Assembly (NCBI GenBank): GCA_029204225.1
Contig: CM055096.1
Location: 67,988,370-68,052,369, forward strand
Direction: 5' to 3'
Origin: Diphasiastrum complanatum
Taxonomy: Eukaryota; Streptophyta; Lycopodiopsida; Lycopodiales; Lycopodiaceae
Length of the DNA: 64,000 bases
The first letter of the stretch is position 1. Each line of letters begins with the position of its first letter. Under the pieces are notes generated by a model. The model did not search any database, was not told the DNA's origin, and was given only the letters and a program-made list of their open reading frames with translations. Position numbers and translations under genes: made by a program. Below, one piece after another: positions 12,008 through 24,700 of this stretch.

Positions 12008-15000
12008 TCAATAGTGAAGTAACGAGTATTTAACGCGCAAAGATATCCTTCCTTTATCCACGTCCAATTTTGCACCACTGACCAACCAATGGCCTGGTAT
12101 ATCTTGAGCATTCTTTGTCATCTCTGCTAAATCCACGTATTTCAAAAGCTTGGGGCTCTTGGCAGGGGTTGCGGCACCTGAATCAACCGGTGTAGATTCG
12201 GCAAATTTTCGTGGCTGTGATTTGTGTAAAGGACCAGAGGGAGTATGGTCCCACACAGAACGCTTAATTGAACATCCTGGGACTTTGGAAAACAGAAGCC
12301 TCAAAAATAAGACATTTTTCTGGCCAAAATCCCACACTCGGAGCTGAGCTCCTGTGACAATGAATGCAGAGGCCATTTGACTGCCATACGATTCTTCCAG
12401 ATACTCTACTGGGGCTGTGCTCACATGAGAAAAGCTTTTCCATTGAACAGGTTCAAACCATTTGCTATCTTGCTCTTCAGGCTGTTTCCATACAGGAGGG
12501 CCAATCAATAAATGTGAATCCCAGTGAGGTTGCAGGATCTTGGGCAGGCTTGAAAGATGTTGAAGATGAATAGCAAGCTTATTGTACTTGTCACCTTCTA
12601 GAAACAAGCGCAGACCTGTTACAGGCCTCCTTCCTATTGTGACCTGAAATAAAGGGTCATAAACGTCAGTGTTTCTTCAAGCTTCTGCACCATATAGGCT
12701 CCCAGATCATGTTCAGTTTTAAACACATCAAAAAGAGAACAAAAAGCCCAAAGTCGACTAAGATGTTCAAGGTACCCTGTTCCTGGCACTCTGTGCCAAG
12801 AGCATGTTAGAGAGACTGTTACTAACAAGCACGCGTATCGATGGTGTGGAAGCAAGATAAGTATGTCCTTCACCTGAGTTGTGATGACATACAGTTTCAG
12901 ACCCATCAAGCTAAACTGAAGGGCGGGATACACAGGTTCTTCTCGCCGAGATCCGAAAATTATGTCCATGCCAGAAGACCACTGCCGCGGGACTTGAAAC
13001 TCCAGGAAGTATTGCAACTCTTCTATAGGGGGCTTATCTGCATAAAAGCAATTGAAAATTAGCAATGTGACTTCCATCGAAGAGAATCAACATAGAAGCC
13101 AGTGACAATATGAAGAACGATGTCAATTGTACTGGGACTCAAAAAGTGTGATGTAGCAGATACACTGATCTTATGCTGTTAAGAGACGATATGAGCCATC
13201 AATCATGCATTGTATTGAACCTTGTAGAAAAGGAATACTTACATTTCATGTATAAATTGACTGCATGGCTTAAAAAACTACTGCCAGGGACTCCACTCAG
13301 TAGAGCAGCAATAGGGACAAAGGACATAGATATTACATCAGGTGCAACAGAGACAGTAGCCAACCAGTCACGGTGGTTTTTCACGCAATTGTCCCCACCC
13401 CTCCTCCTGAATATGACCCCCACGTCCTGAATAAAGAGCTGAGAGATTAGTGCTGAGAAAAATGCAAGTTCTCTTTACCCACAAGCAGAGAATTATGATG
13501 CAAAAATACTCTTGAAATTTATGGTTGTGTGAACACTGTAAAGTTAGCAAACTAGGGCACTTGAACCTAGTCCAGCCTTACCTCTTTAGCTGTAAAAGAA
13601 GACGATGATGCATAAGCACTCGCCAGATATACTTGATGGGCACGATTTGAGGATACAAGAAAATCTGCATCCTAAAAGTAAACTCTGTATCAATGATGAG
13701 CACCCTATCAAGTACCTTGACAAGCCCAGAACCTTCAGTTGCTTTTAGATTAGTTCAGGAAAACCAGATCCAAGCATTGGCATAAGATCAAATAAACATA
13801 GCATCTCACCATTTCTTTCAACTCATTTCCCTTCATTACTGGATTGTTCTGAAGGTCAATGACTGAAAACCTGTGCTTTGATATTTGTTTCAGATATTTT
13901 TTTATCCCATCTGATGATAAAGGAGATGATGGGTATTGTCGAACATACACCACATCTTTGCCACCAATTTTGACACCTACAATAATATGCGTGCCGTATT
14001 TCTCAATGAACCTGAAGTAAAGCCACACGGAATTGCATACTTCATGAGTTTTCACATACATGGAATAAAGGCGTATGTATGCTTTGAAGGTGCCAAAGGT
14101 CAAACCATGATTATAAGAACCGACCTGGCTAATGCAGCAGGCTCCCATGTAGATGGTACAGCTTTCTTTACTTCCTCATTCAGCTCTAAAAACATTTTTG
14201 ATAATTGCAGATTGTACAAAGTGATAAACCATCCATCAAAAGCAAGGCTTTGTGTGGCAGATGCATCTGCTTCCCACGTCCCATTGAAACTGTACATTGA
14301 GTTGAAAAGACCAAGTGGCATCTTTCCAGTAATATGCAGACCTTTGTTGAACTGCTCGGACATCTACACAACAAAGCATTTGTGTTGTCAGCATATGAGT
14401 CTGGACAAAATAGTTATGCTAACCAGGCAGATTAGAAGGATAAAAAAGACTTCTTCATGCCGAAAAATCACCATCTGCGAGTTGTAGAAAGTATCCTGAT
14501 ATCTACTTTCAGATAATGTACTGAGGAGACAGTTGAAACAATATTCGTTACTTCAGCAATAATAACACCAACATTTAATATCAATGGATGATGTGTAGCC
14601 AGCGTTACAGCATTGTGATATACCCTTTGCTGAGATTTTTTCGCAGTTGAGAGGTCAGGCAAGGTGAAAAGCATCCTTAGCAGTGGAATCCTAAATTCAG
14701 ATAAGGACATACATTCTTTTTTAACATCTCTAAACCTATCTCTTTGATTGGTTTAAGTTCATGCATAAGTTCCCTCTAGGAGGGGTGAGTTGCAGAGAGA
14801 GTTAAAAAATGAACACAATTTCCTATTCTTTAGGAAGGGCCACAACTTGATAAACATGGGCATTAACAATAAACTGCCCCTCAGTTTAACAATAGGGATT
14901 AGTTGTATGAATAGGAGGTCATAGAGATGTTCTAACTTCATACTAGTGTTATTCATGGTATTTTATCTTAGGTCAGATCCTAGAGGGCTATAACAGAGGT

Positions 15001-18000
15001 ATTGGAGTAACCACCCTACAAGTGATAGATACAGAGCAACAAAACGCCATCTAAAAAAGCTACTGTAGTTTGTGCATCAGGAAGTGTGATGGAGTTCATG
15101 ACGTTTCTTACAAACAGGAAATCTGGGGAAGTGCTATACATCCATCTCTAAGCCAAAAACATTTTGCTTTCCTGCTGTTTGCCTTTGTGCTGTCTTTGTG
15201 ATTTCATACTTTGAAGATGTTATGCAGGATGTATGCTTCATTGGATCTAAGAATTCATACCAATGGTAGATGTAGTATGTTGCTGATTCCATATACGATT
15301 TGGATAGCATCGTCGAAAAAGGAATATTTATCACATACTACAATCACTATAAAGGTACATGTGATTATATGAGCTTAGACACTACATGCAAGCCATGTAA
15401 AGTGATAAGTACTCTTGTATGCTTGAAGTGATGCTTAGCATACTGCCGGATAGCAACATTCTATGATATTGTAACTTTCTATGAAAGTTGATGAGCATGA
15501 GTGAATTTTCATATAGCCATTGATGATTCTCTGACATGAGGTAATACGAGTTATATTATCAGCGTTGCGGCAGAAGTTGCAGTTCAGTAACATTTGGTAA
15601 GGAATTCTCAAGAGAATCGATAGCTTTTTGAGTGCTCTTTTAACAATTTATGGTAAAAAAGTGAAGCACAACTTTGCAGATTTTTTTTATGTGGATACCA
15701 CAAGTGGATCAGCCTCGTTGAATTGCTGATGGAAAGCAATACTCGTTTGATATTGAGTGGGCAAAATCACTTGGGGGTGGTGCCTCAAATCATGCATGGA
15801 AATCTCATATTTTGAATGTATAGCTTTGCGGCTTGCAAGCTACAAAGCACACAAACGACCTTCTAGTGTAGAGTGAACTACATACATTGACAATAGCTAT
15901 CAATATTGCTTTGAGTCCATACCAAGATCAAAGCTAGATCTGTGCATATAGATCTTTTGCAAGGTACATGGAAAATAATCATATTTGAGCTAAAATCAAG
16001 TGTGGTTAGGACATATGCAAGCAATTTTGCAATTGTTGTGGTTTTACTACAAGATGAAAGGCCAATAGCCTTTGAGAGCAAGACATTCAGTGTACACAGC
16101 TCAGACTATGCTAGTAAGTTTGTGGTTTGTATGGACCATTGGCCGCTTAGACATTTTGGTCAATGGTAACCAACCTAATCTTAGAGGTTCAAAAGCAAGG
16201 TGGGTCAAACTTATGCAAGAGCTCAATTATGAGATTCATTAAATTAAGAATGCTACTAATCAAGTAGGAGATGTTTTGTTAAGCTGACTCGGGTGCAACC
16301 ATAGCAACCCAAAAGGCTAGGTTGCGTGACCCTCCCAAGCTCTAGAGGAACTATAGATGAACATAGGTAAGCCTCTGACCAACCTCGACATAAGAGTGAC
16401 AAGGATGCCTATAGGCAAAGGAAGAAGGTTGAAGGAAAGTTGGGGGGGTAGGGGTGGTGTTTTAGCAGTCAAGGTTATCAACAATTAAGGTCAAGTTGAC
16501 GGATAACTTGGGGAATATGAATGAATTGTGACATAATGATTAATAGAGGATAAGGGCAAGACCATTGGAAAAATGAAAAGGGCCAAAGTATTAGCAAAAG
16601 TGAGAAAACCTATCTTAATAATGATAGTAGTCAATCTTTGTCACAAGCCAGTCTCTCCAAGCTCGTGAATCCTAGAAGTCGGTGTGTAGAATGAACCTCC
16701 CAACCATAGGCACCCCCCCCTTGAGTCCTCCTACCTGCTATTCCCGTCAACTGGCACATGGCATCCACCTGTGGGTGATCAGTCCACTTGGCATGCCTAG
16801 CCCGTGTGACCTGGGAATACTGAGTGACTCATAGGGTACCACCCCCCTGCCCCGCCAAAGACCTGTGACCCTCTTGGTCACCCCGACTACTTGTCGGCTA
16901 GCATCTTGTCACTGATGGCTAGGGTCCTAACGGTCAAGACACACCGCGTCTCTAACAGCTTGTCAGGCAGCCACACCGGGTCACTGCTCATGACGCACCG
17001 GTCCCAACTTGGGACAGATGTCCTCATTGGTCACCGGCCCTTCCCAATACTTGGCCTCAGGCCCTCTGGTGACCGGCCGTGTCGAGGTCATGATAGAGTC
17101 GTAACTGGACTCTAACAATCCTTCCCTCCTCTGGCAAGTCATCGGTCTTCGATGACAAACTCTGGGTAAGACTTCTGCAACACCTATCGCATCTCCCAGG
17201 TAGCATCTGACAATGGATGCCCTTTCCAGGTTACTAGATACTCTTGAAGGAGATGATTCCGCAATCGTTGCTCCCTTCGATCTAGGATTCAGTCTGGCCC
17301 ATAACCTGTGGTGTCTTTCTCCTCAAGAGACACTAGACCTTCCACCAGGCTATCGCCATCGTGCAAACATCTCTTCAGTTTGCTAACATGGAATATTGGA
17401 TGCACCTTGCATCCTACAGGTAGCTGTAGCTTATAAGCTACTTGGCTCACCTTCTTAATAATCAACCATGGTCCACAATACCTAGGAGATAACTTGGCGC
17501 ACTTTCCTGTGCGTAGCACCTTCGACTTCGAAGGGACTAGTAAATACACCCAGTCTCCATTCTCAAATTCCCGATAGGTACGGTTCTCACGAGCATAGCT
17601 TCTCTTGCATATGAGCCAAAAACTCTACAACACTAGGTACCCTATGCGGAATCCCTATGATTGCAGGACTCAATGGCCTGAAACCATAATTGAGCTCAAA
17701 TGGACTCAATCCAGTGGACGCATATCTCTTATCATTATACGCGAACTCCAATAGCGGTAAATGCTTTACCTAGTCTGTTTGCGTACTACTCACATATGCC
17801 CTAAGCATATCTTCCAAGATCTGATTCGCTCGCTCTGTCTGACCATCCGTCTGAGGATGCTCAGAGCTACTCATCCGCAACTGTGTTCCTAGCTTGGCGA
17901 ACACCTCAATCTAGAAATTCCCCGTAAACTTGGGATCCCTGTCAAAAACTATGGACTTCGGAAGGCCATGTAACCTGACAATATTCTGAATAAACAACTC

Positions 18001-21000
18001 AGCCACTTGCGGAGCTGTGACCTTCTTGGTCATTGCGATGAATTGAGCCATCTTGGAAAACGTGTCTACCACTACCATAACGGAATTGAATCCATTCTCG
18101 GTCTTGGGTAGCCCAACAATAAAATCCATAGAGATGCTTTCCCACCTTCCTGTAGGTATCTCAAGTGGATGTAGCAAGCCCGGAGGACTTACTCTCTCGG
18201 CCTTGTTCACCTGACAAGCCGTGCAACGCTGGACGTACTCTCTTACATCCCGCTGCAATCATGGCCATAAATAATGCCTTCTCAAAAGCTCACTAGTCTT
18301 ATCAATATCAGGGTGCCCTGCACAGGGACTATCATGGCATTCATGAAGTATCTTACGATGAAGATCCTTCACGTCTGGCACGAAAACTCTGCCATTTCTC
18401 AATAACATACCATCCTTCACGGTGTACGTTAGATATGTACTGGTGTGTGCCTCTACGGAAGCGACAGCCTCGACTGACTCATTCGTTTGGTCGACTACCT
18501 TGCGCGCATTAGGCCACACACGCTGACAATGGGGGTCCTTCTCTTGAGCCTTCTTAATCTCCTCCATGAGACCACTATCAACCACAGTAAAGCTCATCTG
18601 ATGCAGTACACGAGATAGTGCATCAGCGACCACATTTTCCTTCCCTCTTCGGAAGCGAATTTCCAAATGAAATTCTTGCATCAGCTCGGCCCATCGAGCT
18701 TGGCGGCCCTTCAAATCTGGCTGAGTGCAAAAATACCTTAAAGTATGATGATCTGTGTACACATAAAACTCGGTGCCATATAAATGTCTCCACACCTTGA
18801 GCGCATGTATAATCGCATACAGCTCTTGCTCGTGTGTAGGATATCTCTGTTGAGCTGGTGTCAACTTCTTACTCTCGAAGGCTACTGGTCTACCCTCTTG
18901 GCTCAACACTGCACCTACGGCAATGCCACTTGCATCCATCTCTAGGTCAAAAGGTTTCTGGGTATCCACAATCTTGAGGACTAGAGCCGTGGCCACAGAC
19001 TCCTTCAAGTTCTCAAAACGTTGCTAAGCCTCAGCATCCCATCGAACCACAATGTTGTTTTTCCTTAACTGGTCCATTAAAGGAGCAGCTATCCAGGAAT
19101 AATTCCTAACAAACCGCCAGTAGAACTTAAAAAAGCCTAAGAAAGACTGTAATTGGTGTATACCCTCAGCTGTCACTACGTGACCCAAATACTCAACACG
19201 AGTCTTACACAACTCTGTCTTCTGAGCATTGGCATACAAGACAGAAGCTTGTAACTTGCCCAAAACGGTCTTGAGATGAACCTCATGCTCCTCAACCGCT
19301 TTACTAAAAACCAATATATCGTCAATAAAATTGATAACAAACTTGCCCATATAGTCTCGCAAGACATCGTTCATGAGCATCATGAACGTGGCTGGGGCAT
19401 TGGTTAACCCAAATGGCATTTCATCTCGAATCTATATTTGATGGTATCCACTTTTGAAATCTATCTTACTGAAAATGGTTGCACCTTGCAACGCATCCAG
19501 TAGATCATCAATCCTGGGCATCGGATACCTGTGCTTTACAATGATCTTATTCAATCCCCTGTAATCTACACACATCCCAAAACTACCATCCTTTATGGGT
19601 TTAAGAATCCATAGCAAATGCTAAGGGTAGGGGTAAAAATTCCTAAGTTTGCATCAATGGTCAAATTTTCTCTAGATCCTTTTTGTTACTGAAAAAAGAA
19701 AAATGGGCCATAATGTTTTCCTCTACATACAATGAAAACTATTTTTATGCATAGCATGTGTAGATTATGGGCATAGACCATGCGAAGTATGGGCATAATA
19801 CCCTTTAAACAATCATGCACTTTAATGGCATTATGCCTTATACATACAAAGCTATGCAAGAAAAAAATCAAGATTATTATGGCATATAACGCCATCTAAA
19901 AAGGATTTTATAATTTGGCTCAATCTTACATATAGTGGAAAGTACTACCTCAAAGACTTTCCTAGATTTGAAAACCTAGCCTAAGGGCCATAGCGACAAA
20001 GTTTGGGTTCACAAATCCACAAAAGTTGAGACCTTTCGCTACACAAAAACCTTCCCATCACTGAAGTTACCTTAAGTTTTACCTTTTTTTATTTGTATAA
20101 GTCCCATACTCATCCGAAATTGCCATTCGTGGAAGCTCCATGTCTTGGAAAAATTCACAACAATCAGGAAATGAATTAAAGCTAAAATGATGTAGAGATT
20201 TGAAGTACAATATTTTAATGGTTGTGAGCACTCTTTCCTTACAAGCATCATGAGCTCTTGACACAAGGTTGTTGATACTCGAAGATGGATTTGATGCTAC
20301 TTGCAAAGAAGCCAGAAAAAAAGTTCTCGCTGTTTTATGCTCATTTTGACTCAGCATGATCCCTTATAGCATAAAATTTCATAGCTTTACACCCTTTTCC
20401 TTTGTCCCATGGACTCTTCATGCCATTGCATCAACAAGAGCTTTTTCCATTCTTCATCAATAGCTTACACCCTCAATGTAATGATCCAACCAAGGATAGA
20501 TCTCTTTTTTTTTTTAACATGATACAATTGATATATCACAATATAATTCTAACGACCCAGCCATAAAGGAATGCATGCAACTTGTACAATTTGTAATTAG
20601 CAAACTTGTGTCCAATAAAGAGGCACATGCAATTGTGCACACACATGCATGATTGCATTTATCACCCCAAGCAATATCATGTCAAAACAAAGGGTGGAAA
20701 CTGTAGCGTTCTCACAAAGGCACACAACAACTAACTTGAGGGATGATCTCATTATATGGGTGGAATGCTAGGCTAGAGCTATAGATAATTTTCGTGCTAC
20801 ACGTCAATATCTTATTGGATCAAGGATTCATGCTTGGTGGACCGCTTTAGTGCCCACAACGATCTTGGCATGGCCATGTTGGTGGAGGTGAATGGACCCA
20901 TACCATTCACATAGATGTATGGAATGGGCAATTCATTCTACCAGAGGTAGATGGTTCATTCACATGATTATGCTTGAAAGTCTTCTACTCTAGCCTCAAG

Positions 21001-21621
21001 ATGTGGGCATGGGTGGTTGAAGGTAGGTTATAGTGGTACAGGATGCCATGATCAACTAGAGAATTGAGCGTGCTTGATTGGTCCCTATAGCTCCAATGCA
21101 CAAGTGTGAGACAGGAGAGTCTCTAGGATGGGCAGTAATTGAGCATTCGTCATTCATGGTGTGGTAACCTTTCTTTGATCAGCTTTGATGATGGGGATTC
21201 TTATTTTAACCCATCCATGCATTACTAATCAAATACTAGACAACTAAGATGAAGATCCACCAACCATGCAATAGGCACATGAATTACCTTCCAAGACAAT
21301 ACCTTCGTGAACTAGAAAGCTAGTCTACTAAGTGAGAAACCCTTCAAAATACATTTGGATGGGAAATCTCATTCAACAATCATAGTCTTAATCTCACTCT
21401 CTGTCAGGGTACATTCATGAGCATGAGATCATCTATGTTAAGTCTCAACCTGCATTCATGAAAGAATCCTGGTCCTAAGTTCACTCTTCACCACAGTAAC
21501 TTCTAGAGAGGGAAATATTTTGCTATAGACCTGAAATTGCATTCAATGTGAATTCATACATTGTAAAAATGATCATCACAAAGACAACTCTACATGACAA
21601 GATGCATGTGCGCTAATTCGA

Positions 21622-21658
<37 letters not shown>

Positions 21659-23866
21659 ACAATACATTCAACAATTAAATCACAAGCCAGAATTTGCGGA
21701 GCTGCTGGAGGACTGATCTTGATGAGATTTAGCCTCAGTGAAGCCGGCGAATTCTAGGACTAAGATTTGGGTGAGAAATAAGGGATTTTGACAGTATATC
21801 AGGCTGTTTTCTCAAAATCTGACTGTGGTCAGAATTCGTGGAGGTGATAAAATGAAAGATCAGGGTCTGTTAGGGCTGCAGACAGGCTGGCGAATTCTGA
21901 TATACCTTTTTGGTTGTGAAAAAGGTCACTTGGGTCACTTCTTTTGAAAAAAATGCCCAAGTTGGCACATGGTGGAGCTTCAGGGCTGGGAAAGAAAAGG
22001 AATCCTCTTGCCCTTACTCCTGCAAACACTACCAACAAATAACTAGCAAATAAGTTATCCATACAAGACAAAGAGAAAGAGCCAATGGCTTCAATCAACA
22101 CCCATGTCAATTGCAAATAGAGCGAAGCTCCTTCGACATCAATTGGATGATCACCAAGGGAGCCAAGATGCTCTCCACACTCGGTCATTCAAGAAATGGT
22201 AGCTGTTTTATTTCTCCTAACCTCCAACGCACGCGCACACATGTAAATCAGAAAGCACAAGGGATGTGTCTCACCTATCTTTACAGTGGGAGAGGAGTGA
22301 GGGAGGTGCTTTTGGCTAGAATAGGCATCTTTAACTATGGAAAGTGCCCAGATTCCTTTAAAAGCAATGTTTTTGCTTTTCTGGTCCAAAATCTGCCTGG
22401 AAATAGAATTTTTACTTTCTGCCTTAAAAATCTCTATGATCCAGGCTTGTTTTTCAGCATGCGAATAACATAGCATATTGAATTTCTCAATCTCCTCTTT
22501 CTATCAAGCTACAACATGCTCCAGTCGGATCAATAAAGAATGCTGCTTCTGTACTTACCTTTCACTGTTGGTACAGAATAATAGAATATCATCTCTAATG
22601 CGTCACCAAACCCTATTTTGACATTGAGCACTACAATATACTCAATCACAAGGTTATCCAGTGAGTGAACAGTACATTTGTGCGCTACAAGAGTCCGGGA
22701 CATTCGACTTGTAGTCATCCGTACTGTAAAGCAGCGAAGATTCAAATACCCTTAAGCAATTATTACATTAGATTCTTTGACACTCATGGTAGTAAGCAGG
22801 GAAGCCACACGGACATAAAGTACATCCTTATACGGCAGATCACCTAAAACTTATTGAACGTCCAAAGACAGATAGTGATATGAAAATAACTCCCATGTGT
22901 TACAGAAGGACTCAGGTTATCAATCGCTTACTGTTCTCAGGCCAGGATTCTCAAACCGAGCAAATCTTCAGGGTCAAGACCATCTGCAGAGTGAAGAACT
23001 CCCTTGATTTAGCTTTTCCGTTATTCATGATTGCTTCATTTTCCATGCCCTTGGCTCAGCAAGCAGGGTTTTCTGGATTTGAAGTCTTCCAAAAAATTAT
23101 TAGGAACTTCAAGAAGTAAGAAAGGGTAAGAATCCTCCCAAGGAACGTGTTATTTATGATTAGTCATGGAAATGTCACAGTTCTGCCAATAGATAATCAT
23201 TCATACGAGGAATTGAACATAGAAAGAAAAGTGTATTACAGTCCTATTACATTAGAGCTCCCTACTAAACTACTTCTCAACCTCAACACATAGTCATTTC
23301 AAAAGCGATGTATATATCCTAAGTAAACAAGGTGGTCCGAAAGATCTTGAGAATCTTTGCCTTGCACAAGTATGCTCAAACTTAAAGAAGCATTGAAATC
23401 ATGGGAAAATGAAGAAAAACAGTCATCGAAATTTCAAATGCTTCAAACATACACATTTTTGAGTCTTTGGCAGAGACACATCAGCTTTTAGAAAATTATC
23501 ACAATAGCTTTCTGCTATGGTGGCAAAGCTAACAAGCTTCACAAGAGTGTTTTACAAGAAATAATCTCAATATTCATTCCATGACTGTTAGTATACCTGG
23601 TTATAAGGTAAAATCTCCGATGTAAGACGTTCTCTTCGACCCTCTTCGCATTGGATGTCTGTAGAAACATTGGGAATGGCAAAGCCTCCGGGAATCGTAA
23701 AATCTCGCGTACACTCATCATTCAAATGAACAAGACGAGAGCCTGCGGAACCTTTACAGGAAGCAAGCCGAAGATCCAAGGTCACGTCAAATCCTCGACC
23801 AAGCGCCTGGACTGCTTCTAATGCTGTAGCTTTAGCTGCCAGCCTATCCTCTTGTACATATTCCAT
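12008..23866 (-). CDS. NSL1-like: MACPF-domain protein, NSL1/CAD1 family, seven exons
   Basis: Exons on the minus strand are 23866-23597, 14363-14125, 14011-13810, 13671-13582, 13426-13243, 13037-12874 and 12643-12008. All introns are GT-AG, phases agree, and the sum is 1785 bases (594 residues plus stop), close to the family's usual 560-610. Exon 1 gives the N-terminal [18 protein letters not shown] and [16 protein letters not shown]. Exon 3 carries the MACPF signature [17 protein letters not shown] near residues 173-189. Later exons give the family-specific [66 protein letters not shown] and the C-terminal VKYSLLHY. The start is the ATG at 23866; an in-frame TTG lies two codons earlier. In Arabidopsis the family restrains salicylic-acid-linked cell death and defence; the same role here is inference. 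Intron 1 is about 9.2 kb and contains retroelements. No disabling change was found. Confidence 0.93.
14364..15940 (-). other. MACPF intron 1, 3' part, no recognisable element
   Basis: This is the splice-acceptor end of the 9.2 kb first intron (14364-23596); the acceptor reads TTGTGTAG before the exon at 14363. No coding or RNA feature was recognised. Confidence 0.6.
15940..16300 (+). pseudogene. Ty3/gypsy RNase H fragment inside MACPF intron 1
   Basis: The plus strand shows [30 protein letters not shown], then MDHWPLRHF, then in a shifted frame [24 protein letters not shown] and [10 protein letters not shown]. This is the order seen in gypsy RNase H: active-site region, then the DH...LRHF and ARW..L motifs, then the ADALSR-like end. 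Stops and frameshifts are present. It lies antisense to the host gene. Confidence 0.85.
16650..17117 (-). mobile_element. 3' LTR of a chromovirus-type gypsy element
   Basis: On the minus strand a purine run is followed by TGTTAGAGTCC at 17117, a normal LTR start. The following sequence is GC-richer than the surrounding intron and has no open coding frame. The far end was not located; 16650 is an approximate limit based on the change in composition. Confidence 0.6.
17121..17133 (-). promoter_or_regulatory. Polypurine tract
   Basis: CAGAGGAGGGAAG on the minus strand lies between the end of the chromodomain frame and the LTR start, as expected for the primer of plus-strand DNA synthesis. Confidence 0.7.
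17137..17549 (-). pseudogene. Integrase C-terminus and chromodomain remnant
   Basis: The frame shows [43 protein letters not shown], the typical C-terminal integrase module of gypsy elements. After a stop the reading continues with [20 protein letters not shown] and [13 protein letters not shown], the strand and aromatic pattern of a retrotransposon chromodomain. This places the element among the chromoviruses. Confidence 0.88.
17911..18258 (-). pseudogene. Integrase core remnant (chromovirus)
   Basis: The frame starts after a stop that interrupts [12 protein letters not shown] at 18259 and reads [53 protein letters not shown] and [12 protein letters not shown], where the integrase catalytic aspartates lie. 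A stop ends the frame at 17911; the rest of the core (about 17910-17550) is present but broken. Confidence 0.9.
18259..19008 (-). pseudogene. RNase H and integrase zinc-binding domain (chromovirus)
   Basis: The frame contains the RNase H motifs [60 protein letters not shown] and [11 protein letters not shown], then the HHCC region with [20 protein letters not shown]. It is the longest open frame of the element and ends at a stop in YLWP. Confidence 0.92.
19024..19617 (-). pseudogene. Reverse transcriptase remnant (chromovirus), 5'-truncated
   Basis: Two overlapping frames give [37 protein letters not shown], then [20 protein letters not shown] and the catalytic FIDDILVFS. After [15 protein letters not shown] the usual residues before [15 protein letters not shown] are missing, so a short in-frame deletion occurred. 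The element begins abruptly at 19617. Confidence 0.92.
19621..23596 (-). other. MACPF intron 1, 5' part
   Basis: No gene, RNA or mobile-element coding signal was recognised in this 4 kb. It contains a (GA)n microsatellite at 21626-21653. The splice donor at its 5' end reads CCAG followed by GTATAC at 23596-23591. Confidence 0.6.
21626..21653 (+). repeat. (GA)n microsatellite
   Basis: About 14 perfect GA units lie in intron 1 of the MACPF gene. Confidence 0.95.
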
Positions 23867-24700
23867 ACTCAAGAGAAAACGAGCTCCTTACAATCAAACT
23901 TAGAAACAGATGAAGTCTTCCCTCTGGACACCCAATTCCGTCCGCAACGTTCAAAGTTCAAACTTAAACACAAAAATCCATGAAATTGTTAACATCAGCC
24001 TATTGTTGCCACTTCATTTCTTGTAGCCTGAATGGAATTATCCAGAGAAACAGAAATTATTGTGCTGATTGATCTGAAATTGAGCAGATAGAATGAATCC
24101 TTTCTGTCTGATAACATCGCTCAATCATTACGGACACATTTGCCTGCTTCATCTTCGATCCAAGTCCAGTCGGGTTGCAATAAGAACCTCAGAGACTCAA
24201 ACTTTTCAATTTGCTGCTTATCTTATTCTCACGTACCAAGAAACAGACCAAAACACCTATGCACTCAAGCCGTTTAGCACCATCGCCGCTGATCTTCAAC
24301 ACAAATTATGCTTCCTTGGGATTCATGTATCTTGTGCAACGTGAATTGAATAGAATGCAAGAGCAGATTATTATGCTCCCTTGGGATTCATGTATCTTGT
24401 GAATTGAATAGAATACAAAGCAGATTATTATGCTTCCTGGGGATTCAGGTATCTTGTGAATTGCATAGAATGCAAGAGCAGATTATTATGCTTCCTTGGG
24501 ATTCATGTATCTTGTGGATTGCATAGAATGCAAGAGCAGATTATTCTCGTTGACGAGATAATTTGGGAAATGGCGAGGAGGACGAAGGAGCTCAGATGGC
24601 GTCGCTATCTCCAACGCGAAAGCGAGAGACAGAGAGAGAGAGAGGGGAAGTCCTCAGTCTTCACGGCTGCGGCGGCAAGTCAAGTCAAATTCACATGAAA
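23867..24700 (-). promoter_or_regulatory. 5' flank of the MACPF gene (probable promoter and 5' UTR)
   Basis: This lies directly upstream of the MACPF start codon on the minus strand. No TATA box could be chosen with confidence. It contains a 60-bp tandem repeat at 24306-24545 and a GA-rich run near 24623-24646; the latter could bind GAGA-type (BPC) factors, which is only an inference. Confidence 0.35.
24306..24545 (+). repeat. Tandem repeat, about 60 bp, four copies
   Basis: Each unit reads TTATGCTTCCTTGGGATTCA, then TGTATCTTGTG, then ATTGCATAGAATGCAAGAGC, with small differences. Copies start near 24306, 24371, 24427 and 24486. The array lies 440-680 bases upstream of the MACPF start codon. 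Confidence 0.93.

Larger units (their letters stand above)
17134..19617 (-). mobile_element. 5'-truncated chromovirus (Ty3/gypsy) in MACPF intron 1
   Basis: The minus strand reads RT (19617-19024), RNase H and zinc finger (19008-18259), integrase (18258-17289) and a chromodomain-like end, then polypurine tract and LTR. It starts abruptly within the RT at [20 protein letters not shown], so gag, protease and the 5' LTR are missing. It has the same orientation as the host gene, so its LTR signals would be read in the pre-mRNA. Stops interrupt the coding region and it cannot be autonomous. Confidence 0.92.

Noticed and set aside
19686-20357. Short minus-strand frames in the MACPF intron
   Set aside because: No similarity and no splice phases that would fit the MACPF gene; exon 1 joins exon 2 directly in phase.
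24306-24545. CRISPR-like array
   Set aside because: The 60-bp units are adjacent tandem copies without unique spacers, in a plant nuclear context.
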